DNA of 14,163 nt from Flavobacteriales bacterium UBA4660 (GTDB lineage: Bacteria > Bacteroidota > Bacteroidia > Flavobacteriales_D > Sanyastnellaceae): the NCBI GenBank assembly GCA_002405435.1, contig DHLU01000001.1, positions 1 through 14,163 of the forward strand, in the 5' to 3' direction. The notes beneath the pieces are model-generated. The model saw only the letters and a list, made by a program, of their open reading frames with translations, ran no database searches and was not told where the DNA came from. The translations under genes and the position numbers were made by a program. Within the stretch, counting starts at the first letter, position 1, and each line of letters begins with the position of its first letter. This document shows, in pieces, positions 1 to 5,511 of the stretch.

Positions 1-1
1 C

Positions 2-76
2 ACGGTGGGAATTACCGCTGAAAAAGATGCGGGAGAGCGCATAGACCGCTGACCAGATTAGTTCAGTGGCCACGTC
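2..76 (+). pseudogene. Upstream in-frame fragment of the outer-membrane barrel gene, cut by two stop codons
   Basis: Read in the same frame as the gene that follows, bases 2-49 give TVGITAEKDAGERIDR, then TGA (50-52), Pro-Asp, TAG (59-61), then FSGHV running straight into the ATG at 77. The GITAEKDAGE string is, from memory, a conserved segment that sits just before the GDYNAQFGQG segment in a Bacteroidota outer-membrane family carrying an N-terminal helix-hairpin-helix. Homology-like sequence in one frame on both sides of the stops indicates one ancestral gene, not two. A deletion near 50 with a compensating insertion near 60 would also explain it. Either the gene is decaying or the left edge of the assembly carries base errors. 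The N-terminal part lies outside the window. Confidence 0.6.
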
Positions 77-1495
77 ATGTTTCGCGGTAAACGCGGTCTG
101 CGTGCGCTGGTGGTGGGAGATTACAATGCCCAGTTTGGGCAGGGACTTACCTATTGGAGTGGCCTTGGTTTCGGAAAATCACCTTACGTAATTAACCTGA
201 AAAAAAATACCCTGCAGCTCAGGCCCTACACATCGGTCGACGAAACCCGTTTTCTTCGCGGGGCGGCCGCCACACTGGGCAAGGATCATGTTGAACTGAC
301 GGTGTTCGGTTCATCAAAAAAGATCGACGGCAACCTCGCCGTACCCGAAGACACCACGCTGACGGATGATGAGTTTACCATCACCTCTCTTCAGTCCAGC
401 GGTCTCCACCGAACAGAAAGTGAATGGGCAGACCGCAAGGTGATTAATGAAAACACGGCAGGTGCCAACCTGAGGTACAGCAAACGTTCGCTGAGTATCG
501 GTGTAACCGGTGTATACACAGCATTTGACCATGTCTTCACTCCAGGTGGACGCAGGTACCAGGCCTTTGATTTTTCAGGCAATGAAAACCTCAACATGGG
601 TGCCGACTACCAATGTGTGGTCAGGAACGCCAATTTTTTCGGAGAAATTTCCCGCTCCCGCAACGGGGCTGTGGCTGTGATTAATGGGGTAGTTGCCTCG
701 CTGCATCCCCGGCTCTCACTGGCGGTATTGTATCGCAATTTTCCGGCTGACTACCAGGCTTTGCAGGTCAATGTATTTGCCGAAAACAATGACAGGGCGC
801 GCAACGAGCGCGGTCTCTACCTGGCGGCGGAAACCAAGCTGGCAAACGCATGGACGCTGTCGGTCTATGCCGACCAGGTGCTGTTTCCATGGTTAACCTT
901 TAATGCAGATGCCCCCTCGCGGTTTACGGATTATTTCATGCAACTCAATTGCAAGCCCGATAAGAAGCATGAATTTTATCTGCGCTACCGTTGGCGCAGC
1001 AATGAGGCTAATTTCAACTCGGGTGAGCCCATTGACTATCCCATTGCCTATTTCCGGCACAATGTGCGCTTTCATGCCGCCTACACGGCACATCCGAATG
1101 TGCAGCTGAAATCGCGCTTTGAGTGGAACATGCGTAAACCGGAAAACGGCAGGTCCACAAATGGTTATTTGCTCTATCAAGACGTGATCTGGAAGAAACT
1201 GGGGTCTCGTCTTTCCCTTCAGGCGCGGTATGCGTTGTTCAATACGCCCTCCTGGGATGTGGCCATCTATGCCTATGAAACCGATGTACTTTACGCCTAC
1301 AGCATTCCGGCATATTCCGGCAAAGGCAGCAGGATCTATGCCATGGCCAAATGGGCGGCTACCCGGGGAATTGACGTTTGGTTGCGCTACGGACAGTGGT
1401 TGTATGATGACCGTTCGGTCATATCCAGCGGAAACACGCAGATCAATGCCAACCATAAACAGGAAATCCACGTCCAGGTTCGCTGGCAGTTTTAG
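77..1495 (+). CDS. C-terminal barrel part of a helix-hairpin-helix-family outer-membrane protein (5'-partial, probably disrupted)
   Basis: Product of 472 residues from the first ATG after the stops at 50-61; this ATG is internal to the ancestral gene, so it is probably not the native start. No signal peptide is present. The sequence alternates short polar and aromatic strands throughout and ends in RWQF with a terminal Phe, as expected for an outer-membrane beta-barrel. The segment ALVVGDYNAQFGQGLTYWSG (residues about 10-29) followed by RPYTSVDETRFLRGAAAT (about 50-67) is what I remember as the signature of large Bacteroidota proteins annotated as helix-hairpin-helix domain-containing. The helix-hairpin-helix would lie upstream and is not visible. 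The role of the family is not known to me; transport or envelope assembly would be guesses. The gene stands alone here, and the next gene begins about 300 bases downstream. Confidence 0.7.
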   Translation: MFRGKRGLRALVVGDYNAQFGQGLTYWSGLGFGKSPYVINLKKNTLQLRPYTSVDETRFLRGAAATLGKDHVELTVFGSSKKIDGNLAVPEDTTLTDDEFTITSLQSSGLHRTESEWADRKVINENTAGANLRYSKRSLSIGVTGVYTAFDHVFTPGGRRYQAFDFSGNENLNMGADYQCVVRNANFFGEISRSRNGAVAVINGVVASLHPRLSLAVLYRNFPADYQALQVNVFAENNDRARNERGLYLAAETKLANAWTLSVYADQVLFPWLTFNADAPSRFTDYFMQLNCKPDKKHEFYLRYRWRSNEANFNSGEPIDYPIAYFRHNVRFHAAYTAHPNVQLKSRFEWNMRKPENGRSTNGYLLYQDVIWKKLGSRLSLQARYALFNTPSWDVAIYAYETDVLYAYSIPAYSGKGSRIYAMAKWAATRGIDVWLRYGQWLYDDRSVISSGNTQINANHKQEIHVQVRWQF

Positions 1496-1528
1496 GGTTT
1501 GGAAGGTGCCGCGCGCATCCTATGCCGT

Positions 1529-1597
1529 GTCAGGCAGCGGTCGGTCGAAGCCCGCCTGCGCGGGAAGATGCTCGCCACGAATGCCGCGCTGCCTGGC
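1529..1597. repeat. Inverted repeat with nested hairpin downstream of the barrel gene
   Basis: CAGGCAGCG (1531-1539) pairs perfectly with CGCTGCCTG (1587-1595). One wobble and one G-C pair extend it to 1529 and 1597. Inside lies CCCGC-CTGC-GCGGG (1551-1564), a five-pair hairpin. There is no T-run after it, so it does not look like a classical intrinsic terminator. It could be a degenerate palindromic repeat unit or an RNA 3'-end structure for the upstream gene. Confidence 0.55.
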
Positions 1598-1728
1598 CAT
1601 GCAGCCTTGACCACCGCTTCAGGTTCTTAAAGAATGATAACACGTTCCGGGCGGGTTGAATATGTAAACCGTTAAAAATCAACTCAGTCGTTGGCACAAG
1701 CCACTTTTTCAGTGTGCGTCAGGCAACT

Positions 1729-1745
1729 TACCGGAAGCTACCGGA
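1729..1745 (+). repeat. Short direct repeat TACCGGA x2 at 10-base spacing
   Basis: TACCGGA occurs at 1729-1735 and again at 1739-1745 with AGC between, so the copies lie one helical turn apart, about 50 bases before the start of the small T9SS gene. This is the geometry of a tandem operator half-site. No regulator is known for it and chance is possible. Confidence 0.3.
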
Positions 1746-1792
1746 GTATTAGAGGCAGGGTACTTGATGTACCGCTGTCAAAACCTGCCAGA

Positions 1793-2116
1793 ATGAAAAA
1801 ACTGTTACTCTCCTTATTTGCCGCCGCACTCACCACAGCGGTTTGGTCACAGCACCCGGTCACAACGGCCTGGATAACCCCTAATCCGGTTGACAACGCC
1901 GCTGTCATTGCATTTGAACAACCGGTCGAGGAGCGCATCACGGTGGTGGTTAAAGACCTCACAGGAAAAATTATGTACACGACGCAGACCGATGCCGGTG
2001 CGGAGGGTGTCAGCCGCATACACATGAATCTCGAAGAACTTGCCAGGGGCATTTATATCCTGCAGGTGAGTGCATCAGGGGGCAAGATGAAAACCCTGAA
2101 ATTTCAAAAGAACTAA
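1793..2116 (+). CDS. Small exported protein consisting of a signal peptide and a T9SS type A sorting domain
   Basis: Product of 107 residues. The start at 1793 (MKKLLLSLF) is preferred over an upstream in-frame ATG at 1691 because it gives a textbook signal peptide: Lys-Lys, a hydrophobic stretch at residues 4-16, and cleavage near AVWSQ (16-20). From about residue 27 to the end the protein is a Por-secretion C-terminal sorting domain: the opening ITPNPVDNAAVIAF, a central VVKDLTGKIMY (52-62), then LARGIYILQV (83-92) and a basic tail ending KTLKFQKN. In known T9SS cargo this domain directs passage through the outer membrane and is then cut off or modified for surface anchoring. Here only about six residues separate the signal peptide from the domain, so there is no cargo. 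It may be a remnant of a larger secreted protein or a genuine mini-protein. Confidence 0.8.
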   Translation: MKKLLLSLFAAALTTAVWSQHPVTTAWITPNPVDNAAVIAFEQPVEERITVVVKDLTGKIMYTTQTDAGAEGVSRIHMNLEELARGIYILQVSASGGKMKTLKFQKN

Positions 2117-2134
2117 CCGCAATTCCTGCCGTTC

Positions 2135-2156
2135 GCCCGGCGGATATCACCCGGGC
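2135..2156 (+). terminator. Hairpin just after the small T9SS gene (possible 3'-end structure)
   Basis: GCCCGG (2135-2140) pairs with CCGGGC (2151-2156) around a ten-base loop, beginning 18 bases after the stop codon. The stem is GC-only, but no T-run follows, so termination is only one reading. It could instead protect the 3' end of the mRNA. Confidence 0.35.
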
Positions 2157-2164
2157 TGCCTGCA

Positions 2165-2224
2165 TCCTGTCGGTCAATCCGATGGTCAGGCCCCTTTGCC
2201 GAAACCTGCCTGCGACTGACAGGA
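2165..2224. repeat. Compound inverted repeat in the spacer before efp
   Basis: TCCTGTCGGTC (2165-2175) pairs with GACTGACAGGA (2214-2224) over 11 positions with one G-T wobble. Inside it CAGGC (2187-2191) pairs with GCCTG (2208-2212). The two stems are separated by an 11-base asymmetric bulge on one side and one base on the other. No protein-coding explanation was found. A structured RNA element or a decayed palindromic repeat are both possible. Confidence 0.5.
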
Positions 2225-2365
2225 GCACGGCGCAGGCGAATACCTAAACACCTCGGTTCGTGCGGGGGATCGCATCCGTCTTAATGGCTCATCAAGGGTA
2301 GTTTAACGGCAAAATGATTGCTCCTCGCTGGTTAGACCTGGTAGCTCTTCCCGCAGAAGGCCTGC

Positions 2366-2441
2366 GCACCCGTATGGTGCATTGCGGGTGCCGCGTTGAC
2401 CGGTGCAGCGCTGAATCGCATTTAACGAGGTGCAGAGCACC
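2366..2441 (+). promoter_or_regulatory. Possible structured leader or promoter region upstream of efp
   Basis: Two perfect stems lie in the 115 bases before efp: seven pairs (2366-2372 with 2385-2391) and five pairs closing an AGA triloop (2429-2433 with 2437-2441). Four copies of GGTGC take part in or lie between these stems. If transcription starts upstream they would form in the mRNA leader; if it starts at the weak TATATTCG (2452-2459) they would be DNA only. No known riboswitch class was recognised. Confidence 0.25.
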
Positions 2442-2479
2442 CAGAGGGCTGTATATTCGCGCCCCGAATTATTACTGCC

Positions 2480-3043
2480 ATGGCAACAACTGCAGATATC
2501 AGCAACGGATTGTGCTTTAAAATGGATTCCCACATTTGGAAAGTGGTTGAGTTCCTTCACGTAAAGCCCGGAAAAGGCCCTGCCTTTGTCCGCACCAAAC
2601 TTAAAAACCTCAACAACGGCAAGATCGTAGACCACACTTTCAACTCAGGAGTTAAGATTGACGTGGTGCGCATTGAGACCAGGGAATACCAATTTCTCTA
2701 TAAGGACGACAACTACAACTTCATGAATCTCGATGACTTCGAGCAGATTTCCATTCCGGAACACATGATCAATGCGCCTGAGTTTCTTAAGGAGGGCATG
2801 AAGTGTATCGTGCTCTTCAATACCGAGGACGATTCTCCGATGAGTTGTGACCTTCCGATGTATGTGGAATTCACCATTGTGTATACTGAACCGGGTATTA
2901 GGGGTGATACGGCGACCAATGCGATGAAACCTGCCCGCATCGACGTGGGGGTGGATGTCAGGGTGCCGCTCTTCATCAACGAAGGAGATACCATAAGGGT
3001 CGATACCACGACCGGAGCTTACCACGACCGGGTGAAAAAATAA
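2480..3043 (+). CDS. efp: Elongation factor P
   Basis: Product of 187 residues, the usual full length. EF-P binds between the P and E sites of the ribosome in the cytoplasm and relieves stalling at consecutive prolines. The start MATTADISNG matches the N-terminus I expect for Bacteroidota members. The N-terminal KOW-like domain (about 1-65) carries HVKPGKGPAFVRTKLK at 27-42, with the loop-tip Lys32 at the place of the modified lysine of Escherichia coli EF-P. The two OB-like domains follow, with the C-terminal signature YTEPGIRGDTATNAMKPA (about 135-152) and the ending GAYHDRVKK. There is no sign of disruption. A strong terminator follows 22 bases after the stop, so efp is probably its own transcription unit although it sits before an LpxD-like gene. 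The enzyme that would modify Lys32 is not in the window. Confidence 0.96.
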   Translation: MATTADISNGLCFKMDSHIWKVVEFLHVKPGKGPAFVRTKLKNLNNGKIVDHTFNSGVKIDVVRIETREYQFLYKDDNYNFMNLDDFEQISIPEHMINAPEFLKEGMKCIVLFNTEDDSPMSCDLPMYVEFTIVYTEPGIRGDTATNAMKPARIDVGVDVRVPLFINEGDTIRVDTTTGAYHDRVKK

Positions 3044-3064
3044 GGTGCAGTCTTTTGCACTGAG

Positions 3065-3094
3065 CAGGGGCGCCTTTCAGGCCGCCCCTTTTTG
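3065..3094 (+). terminator. Intrinsic terminator of efp
   Basis: GGGGCG (3067-3072) pairs with CGCCCC (3083-3088). Inside, CCT (3073-3075) pairs with AGG (3079-3081) around a TTC loop with one bulged C. The stem is followed at once by five T (3089-3093). A smaller hairpin GTGCA/TGCAC (3045-3049 with 3056-3060) lies between the stop codon and this terminator. Confidence 0.85.
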
Positions 3095-3257
3095 TTGACG
3101 GTTATGCCGGCCTCCTTTCTTCCTGCCATGTTGTGTGGTTACTGCCAGTCTATGACAAATGCTCCGCCTGCCGCCGGGTCGGCTCAACGATAGCCCGCTG
3201 TAAGTCTGATGCCGCGTCGGGCTTCAAAATCAACTACCTGCATTCGGCGTTTCGTTG

Positions 3258-3265
3258 TTCCTTTG
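3258..3265 (+). promoter_or_regulatory. Candidate -7 promoter element for the LpxD-like gene
   Basis: TTCCTTTG matches the Bacteroidota TAnnTTTG consensus in five of its six fixed positions and is followed by CGGTCC, ten bases before the start codon. A convincing TTTG about 19 bases upstream is missing. A promoter is expected somewhere in 3094-3275 because the efp terminator precedes it. If this element is used, the mRNA leader is only a few bases long. Confidence 0.3.
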
Positions 3266-3275
3266 CGGTCCTACG

Positions 3276-4202
3276 ATGAAACTGGATACGCCCCATACCC
3301 TTGCCGAGATTGCAGCGCTGGCCTGTTGTGAATTTGCCGGCGACGCGAACCTTGTTCTTACAGGCATTAACGAGATACACCGGGTCGAGCCGGGTGACAT
3401 CATTTTTACCGACCACCCGAAGTACTACGCCAAATCACTGCAGTCTGCCGCCAGTGTCGTTATTATCAACCAGCAGGTGGCGTGTCCGCAAGGCAAGGGG
3501 CTATTGTTTGCCGATGATCCCTTTGCGGTGTACAACAGGCTGACCCGTCATTTTTGTCCACCGCTTCCATTTACATCGGCGGAAGCACGGCAGGCAGTCA
3601 TCGGAAAGGGTTGCCATATTCATCCCTCTGCGGTCATCGGGCATAACGTCACCATTGGCAATGATTGTATTATTCACGCCGGGGTTGTGGTGGGTGACCG
3701 AACCCAGATAGGTGACCGCGTAATCATTCATGCCAATACTGTACTCGGTGCAGATGCATTCTACTACAAGGGCCGACCGACGGGCCGCGAAAAAATGTAT
3801 TCGTGCGGCAACGTGGTTCTCGAAGATGATGTCGAAATAGGGGCCTTGTGCACGGTGGACCGCGGCGTAAGTGCCGACACCCGCATTGGGGCCGGAACCA
3901 AACTCGACAACCATGTGCACATAGGACACGATACCCTCGTAGGCCGCAATTGCCTTTTCGCTGCCCAGGTAGGGCTGGCGGGTTGTGTGGTGGTGGAAGA
4001 CGATGTCGTACTTTGGGGACAGGTCGGGGTAGTCAGTGATGTGCGGAGCGGAAAAGGGTCCGTGGTATTCGGACAAAGCGGGGTGTCGAAAGACCTTCCC
4101 GCAGGGCATCAGTATTTCGGAAGTCCTGCCGAAGAAGCCAGGACCAAGTACCGTGAGGTCGCGGCCCTGCGGAAAATGGCTGACAGTTATTCCTCCAGGT
4201 AA
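3276..4202 (+). CDS. LpxD-like UDP-3-O-acylglucosamine N-acyltransferase
   Basis: Product of 308 residues. LpxD enzymes move a hydroxyacyl chain from acyl carrier protein to UDP-3-O-acylglucosamine in lipid A synthesis, in the cytoplasm. Start MKLDTPHTLAEIA at 3276 is preferred over the ATG at 3255, which only adds seven atypical residues. Residues 1-95 resemble the LpxD nucleotide-binding domain; F44 and Y50 in DIIFTDHPKYY align with the aromatic pair that holds uracil in LpxD. Residues about 114-275 are hexapeptide repeats of the left-handed beta-helix. H218 in HVHIGHDT sits where the LpxD catalytic histidine is. The C-terminus is short. From memory, many Bacteroidota carry this shorter protein next to efp in addition to a canonical lpxD, so its exact substrate is open and I give no symbol. 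The phosphatase gene starts nine bases after the stop. Confidence 0.85.
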   Translation: MKLDTPHTLAEIAALACCEFAGDANLVLTGINEIHRVEPGDIIFTDHPKYYAKSLQSAASVVIINQQVACPQGKGLLFADDPFAVYNRLTRHFCPPLPFTSAEARQAVIGKGCHIHPSAVIGHNVTIGNDCIIHAGVVVGDRTQIGDRVIIHANTVLGADAFYYKGRPTGREKMYSCGNVVLEDDVEIGALCTVDRGVSADTRIGAGTKLDNHVHIGHDTLVGRNCLFAAQVGLAGCVVVEDDVVLWGQVGVVSDVRSGKGSVVFGQSGVSKDLPAGHQYFGSPAEEARTKYREVAALRKMADSYSSR

Positions 4203-4211
4203 ACACAAGGT

Positions 4212-5390
4212 ATGTCGTCTGACCGGTTAAAGGAAAAAATTCAACAGCGCGATTTCAAGCTCAATTCGTTGCTCGAGATTGCCGTGGCCATCAATGGTAA
4301 CCTTCCCCCATCCGAACTGCTTGACCAGTACAGGAAGGTGCTCCGGCATAACCTCGGTGTGGAACGGCTCATGCTCTTCACCCGCGAGGAAAACTGGTCA
4401 TGTCTGATGCACTACGGCGCAGAGCACCACGAGGTGCCGCAGGTAAGCGACTTGAGCTACTTCTATGAAACGGGTGATTTTGTGATAGAAGTCCAGCATG
4501 AGGGCGAGCCCATTGCCTTTCTGCTGGCAGGCGATGTGAGCGAAGACAGAAAGATATCGCCCGTAATCAAGCATATGAAATTCATCAAGACCATCACCAA
4601 CCTGCTGGTCGTGGCGCTGCAAAACCATAAACTGCAGCAGGAGTCTTTCCGGCAGATCGAGGTGAAGAAGGAACTTGAGCTGGCCGCCGAGATGCAGTCT
4701 ATGCTGCTTCCTGCCCAACTGCCGAAGAATATAAATTATGAGGCCTCATGTTTTTACAAAGCCCACCAGCAGGTGGGTGGCGATTTTTACGACTTCACAG
4801 AACTGGGCGATGATGAATTGATGTTTTGTATGGCCGACGTCAGTGGCAAGGGACTGAGTGCAGCCTTTCTGATGGCCAATTTTCAGGCCTACCTGCGGGC
4901 ACTTTTCCTTTACCACCGCAAGGGTCTTGAAGCGATGATCCGCGAGTTAAATCAACAGGTCATGCTGAGCGCGCACGGTGAAAAGTACATCACGCTGTTT
5001 CTCGCCATCTACAACCGCAGAACGCGGCTGCTGCAATATGTAAACTGCGGCCACAACCCGCCCGTAATGGCTGATGCGCAAGGCCACACACAGTTGCTCA
5101 AGCTCGGCTCAATCGGTTTGGGTATGTTTGATACAATACCGCGCATTTCCGTCGGTGAGGTCAAGGTAGAACCCGGCTCCACCATCGTGTGTTATACCGA
5201 TGGTCTTGTCGAACCGGAAAATGAGCAAAAGGAAGAATTCGGAATTGAACGCCTTGAAAAGACGATTCTCGTCAACCAGCGGATGTCTACTTCAGACCTC
5301 AACACCATCATCGTGCAATCGCTCAACGAATGGAAGGGCGAAATGCCTTACACAGATGATTTGGCCATTCTCACCTGTCGTTTTTTCTGA
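4212..5390 (+). CDS. PP2C-type SpoIIE-domain serine/threonine phosphatase with GAF-like N-terminal domain
   Basis: Product of 392 residues, no membrane segment, so cytoplasmic. Residues about 17-138 look like a degenerate GAF-type sensory fold. A helical linker follows (about 138-165), with ELAAEMQSMLLPAQLP just before the catalytic domain, typical of RsbU/SpoIIE-like enzymes. The metal-binding motifs are intact: GGDFYD (189-194), ADVSGKG (208-214), NCGHNPP (278-284), YTDG (328-331) and YTDDLAIL (380-387). Such enzymes remove phosphate from an STAS-domain anti-anti-sigma protein or a similar partner; no partner or kinase gene is in the window, so the target is unknown. The nine-base gap after the LpxD-like gene on the same strand suggests co-transcription. 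Start MSSDRLKEKIQQRDFKLNSL begins an amphipathic helix common in these proteins. Confidence 0.9.
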   Translation: MSSDRLKEKIQQRDFKLNSLLEIAVAINGNLPPSELLDQYRKVLRHNLGVERLMLFTREENWSCLMHYGAEHHEVPQVSDLSYFYETGDFVIEVQHEGEPIAFLLAGDVSEDRKISPVIKHMKFIKTITNLLVVALQNHKLQQESFRQIEVKKELELAAEMQSMLLPAQLPKNINYEASCFYKAHQQVGGDFYDFTELGDDELMFCMADVSGKGLSAAFLMANFQAYLRALFLYHRKGLEAMIRELNQQVMLSAHGEKYITLFLAIYNRRTRLLQYVNCGHNPPVMADAQGHTQLLKLGSIGLGMFDTIPRISVGEVKVEPGSTIVCYTDGLVEPENEQKEEFGIERLEKTILVNQRMSTSDLNTIIVQSLNEWKGEMPYTDDLAILTCRFF

Positions 5391-5498
5391 CCTGCAGCAC
5401 AATACCCCAGTAGGCATGTGCCCGGCTGGCCTGATTGGATCACCTCCAAACGATGTTAAATCAGCACTTGGGCAAGTTCGGGCCCACCTTGTTCCGCT

Positions 5499-5506
5499 TA
5501 CTTTCG
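5499..5506 (+). promoter_or_regulatory. Candidate -7 promoter element for the beta-propeller gene
   Basis: TACTTTCG matches TAnnTTTG in five of its six fixed positions and ends six bases before the ATG at 5512. A weak GTTCG at 5476-5480 lies at about the distance expected for a -33 element. Use of this element would give an almost leaderless mRNA. The 121-base spacer after the phosphatase has no strong terminator, so read-through is also possible. Confidence 0.3.
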
Positions 5507-5511
5507 TATAG

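Larger units (their letters stand above)
1496..1792. other. Non-coding spacer of 297 bases, rich in inverted repeats
   Basis: No convincing gene is seen. The open frame entering from 1691 continues into the downstream gene, but its first 34 codons do not resemble a signal peptide. The spacer holds a long inverted repeat with an inner hairpin (1529-1597), a direct repeat TACCGGA at 1729-1735 and 1739-1745, and a short perfect hairpin GGTAC-TTGAT-GTACC at 1759-1773, 20 bases before the next start. No clear TAnnTTTG promoter was found. Confidence 0.5.
2117..2479. other. Non-coding spacer of 363 bases with several hairpins, containing the efp leader
   Basis: No gene is supported on either strand. 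The first 110 bases carry two strong hairpins (2135-2156 and 2165-2224). The part nearer efp carries GCACCCG/CGGGTGC (2366-2372 with 2385-2391) and GGTGC-AGA-GCACC (2429-2441). GGTGC occurs four times, at 2376, 2387, 2402 and 2429. The efp promoter should lie here; the only candidate -7 element I can point to is TATATTCG at 2452-2459, without a convincing -33 partner. Confidence 0.5.

Noticed and set aside
893..1471. A 192-codon open frame on the minus strand.
   Set aside because: It lies fully opposite the barrel gene, has no recognisable domain or start context, and the plus-strand frame has clear family features.
1691..1792. An N-terminal extension of 34 codons to the small T9SS protein from the ATG at 1691.
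   Set aside because: The internal start at 1793 gives a complete signal peptide at the very N-terminus; the extension would bury it.
2294..2360. A tRNA-like stretch: TAGTTTAACGGCAAAAT (2299-2315) resembles the D-arm of tRNA-Gly.
   Set aside because: The following bases do not form a five-pair anticodon arm or a T-arm, and no acceptor stem pairs across the right distance. Chance similarity or an old remnant.
2314..2520. A 68-codon plus-strand frame overlapping the start of efp.
   Set aside because: Cysteine- and arginine-rich with no family resemblance, and it lies out of frame over the structured efp leader.
3501..4208. A 235-codon open frame on the minus strand.
   Set aside because: It is antisense to the hexapeptide-repeat gene; repeated codons keep the opposite strand open. 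No protein family is recognisable.
5460..5488. A hairpin TGGGC...GCCCA (5469-5486) after the phosphatase as a terminator.
   Set aside because: The stem has only five pairs, the loop is eight bases and no T-run follows.
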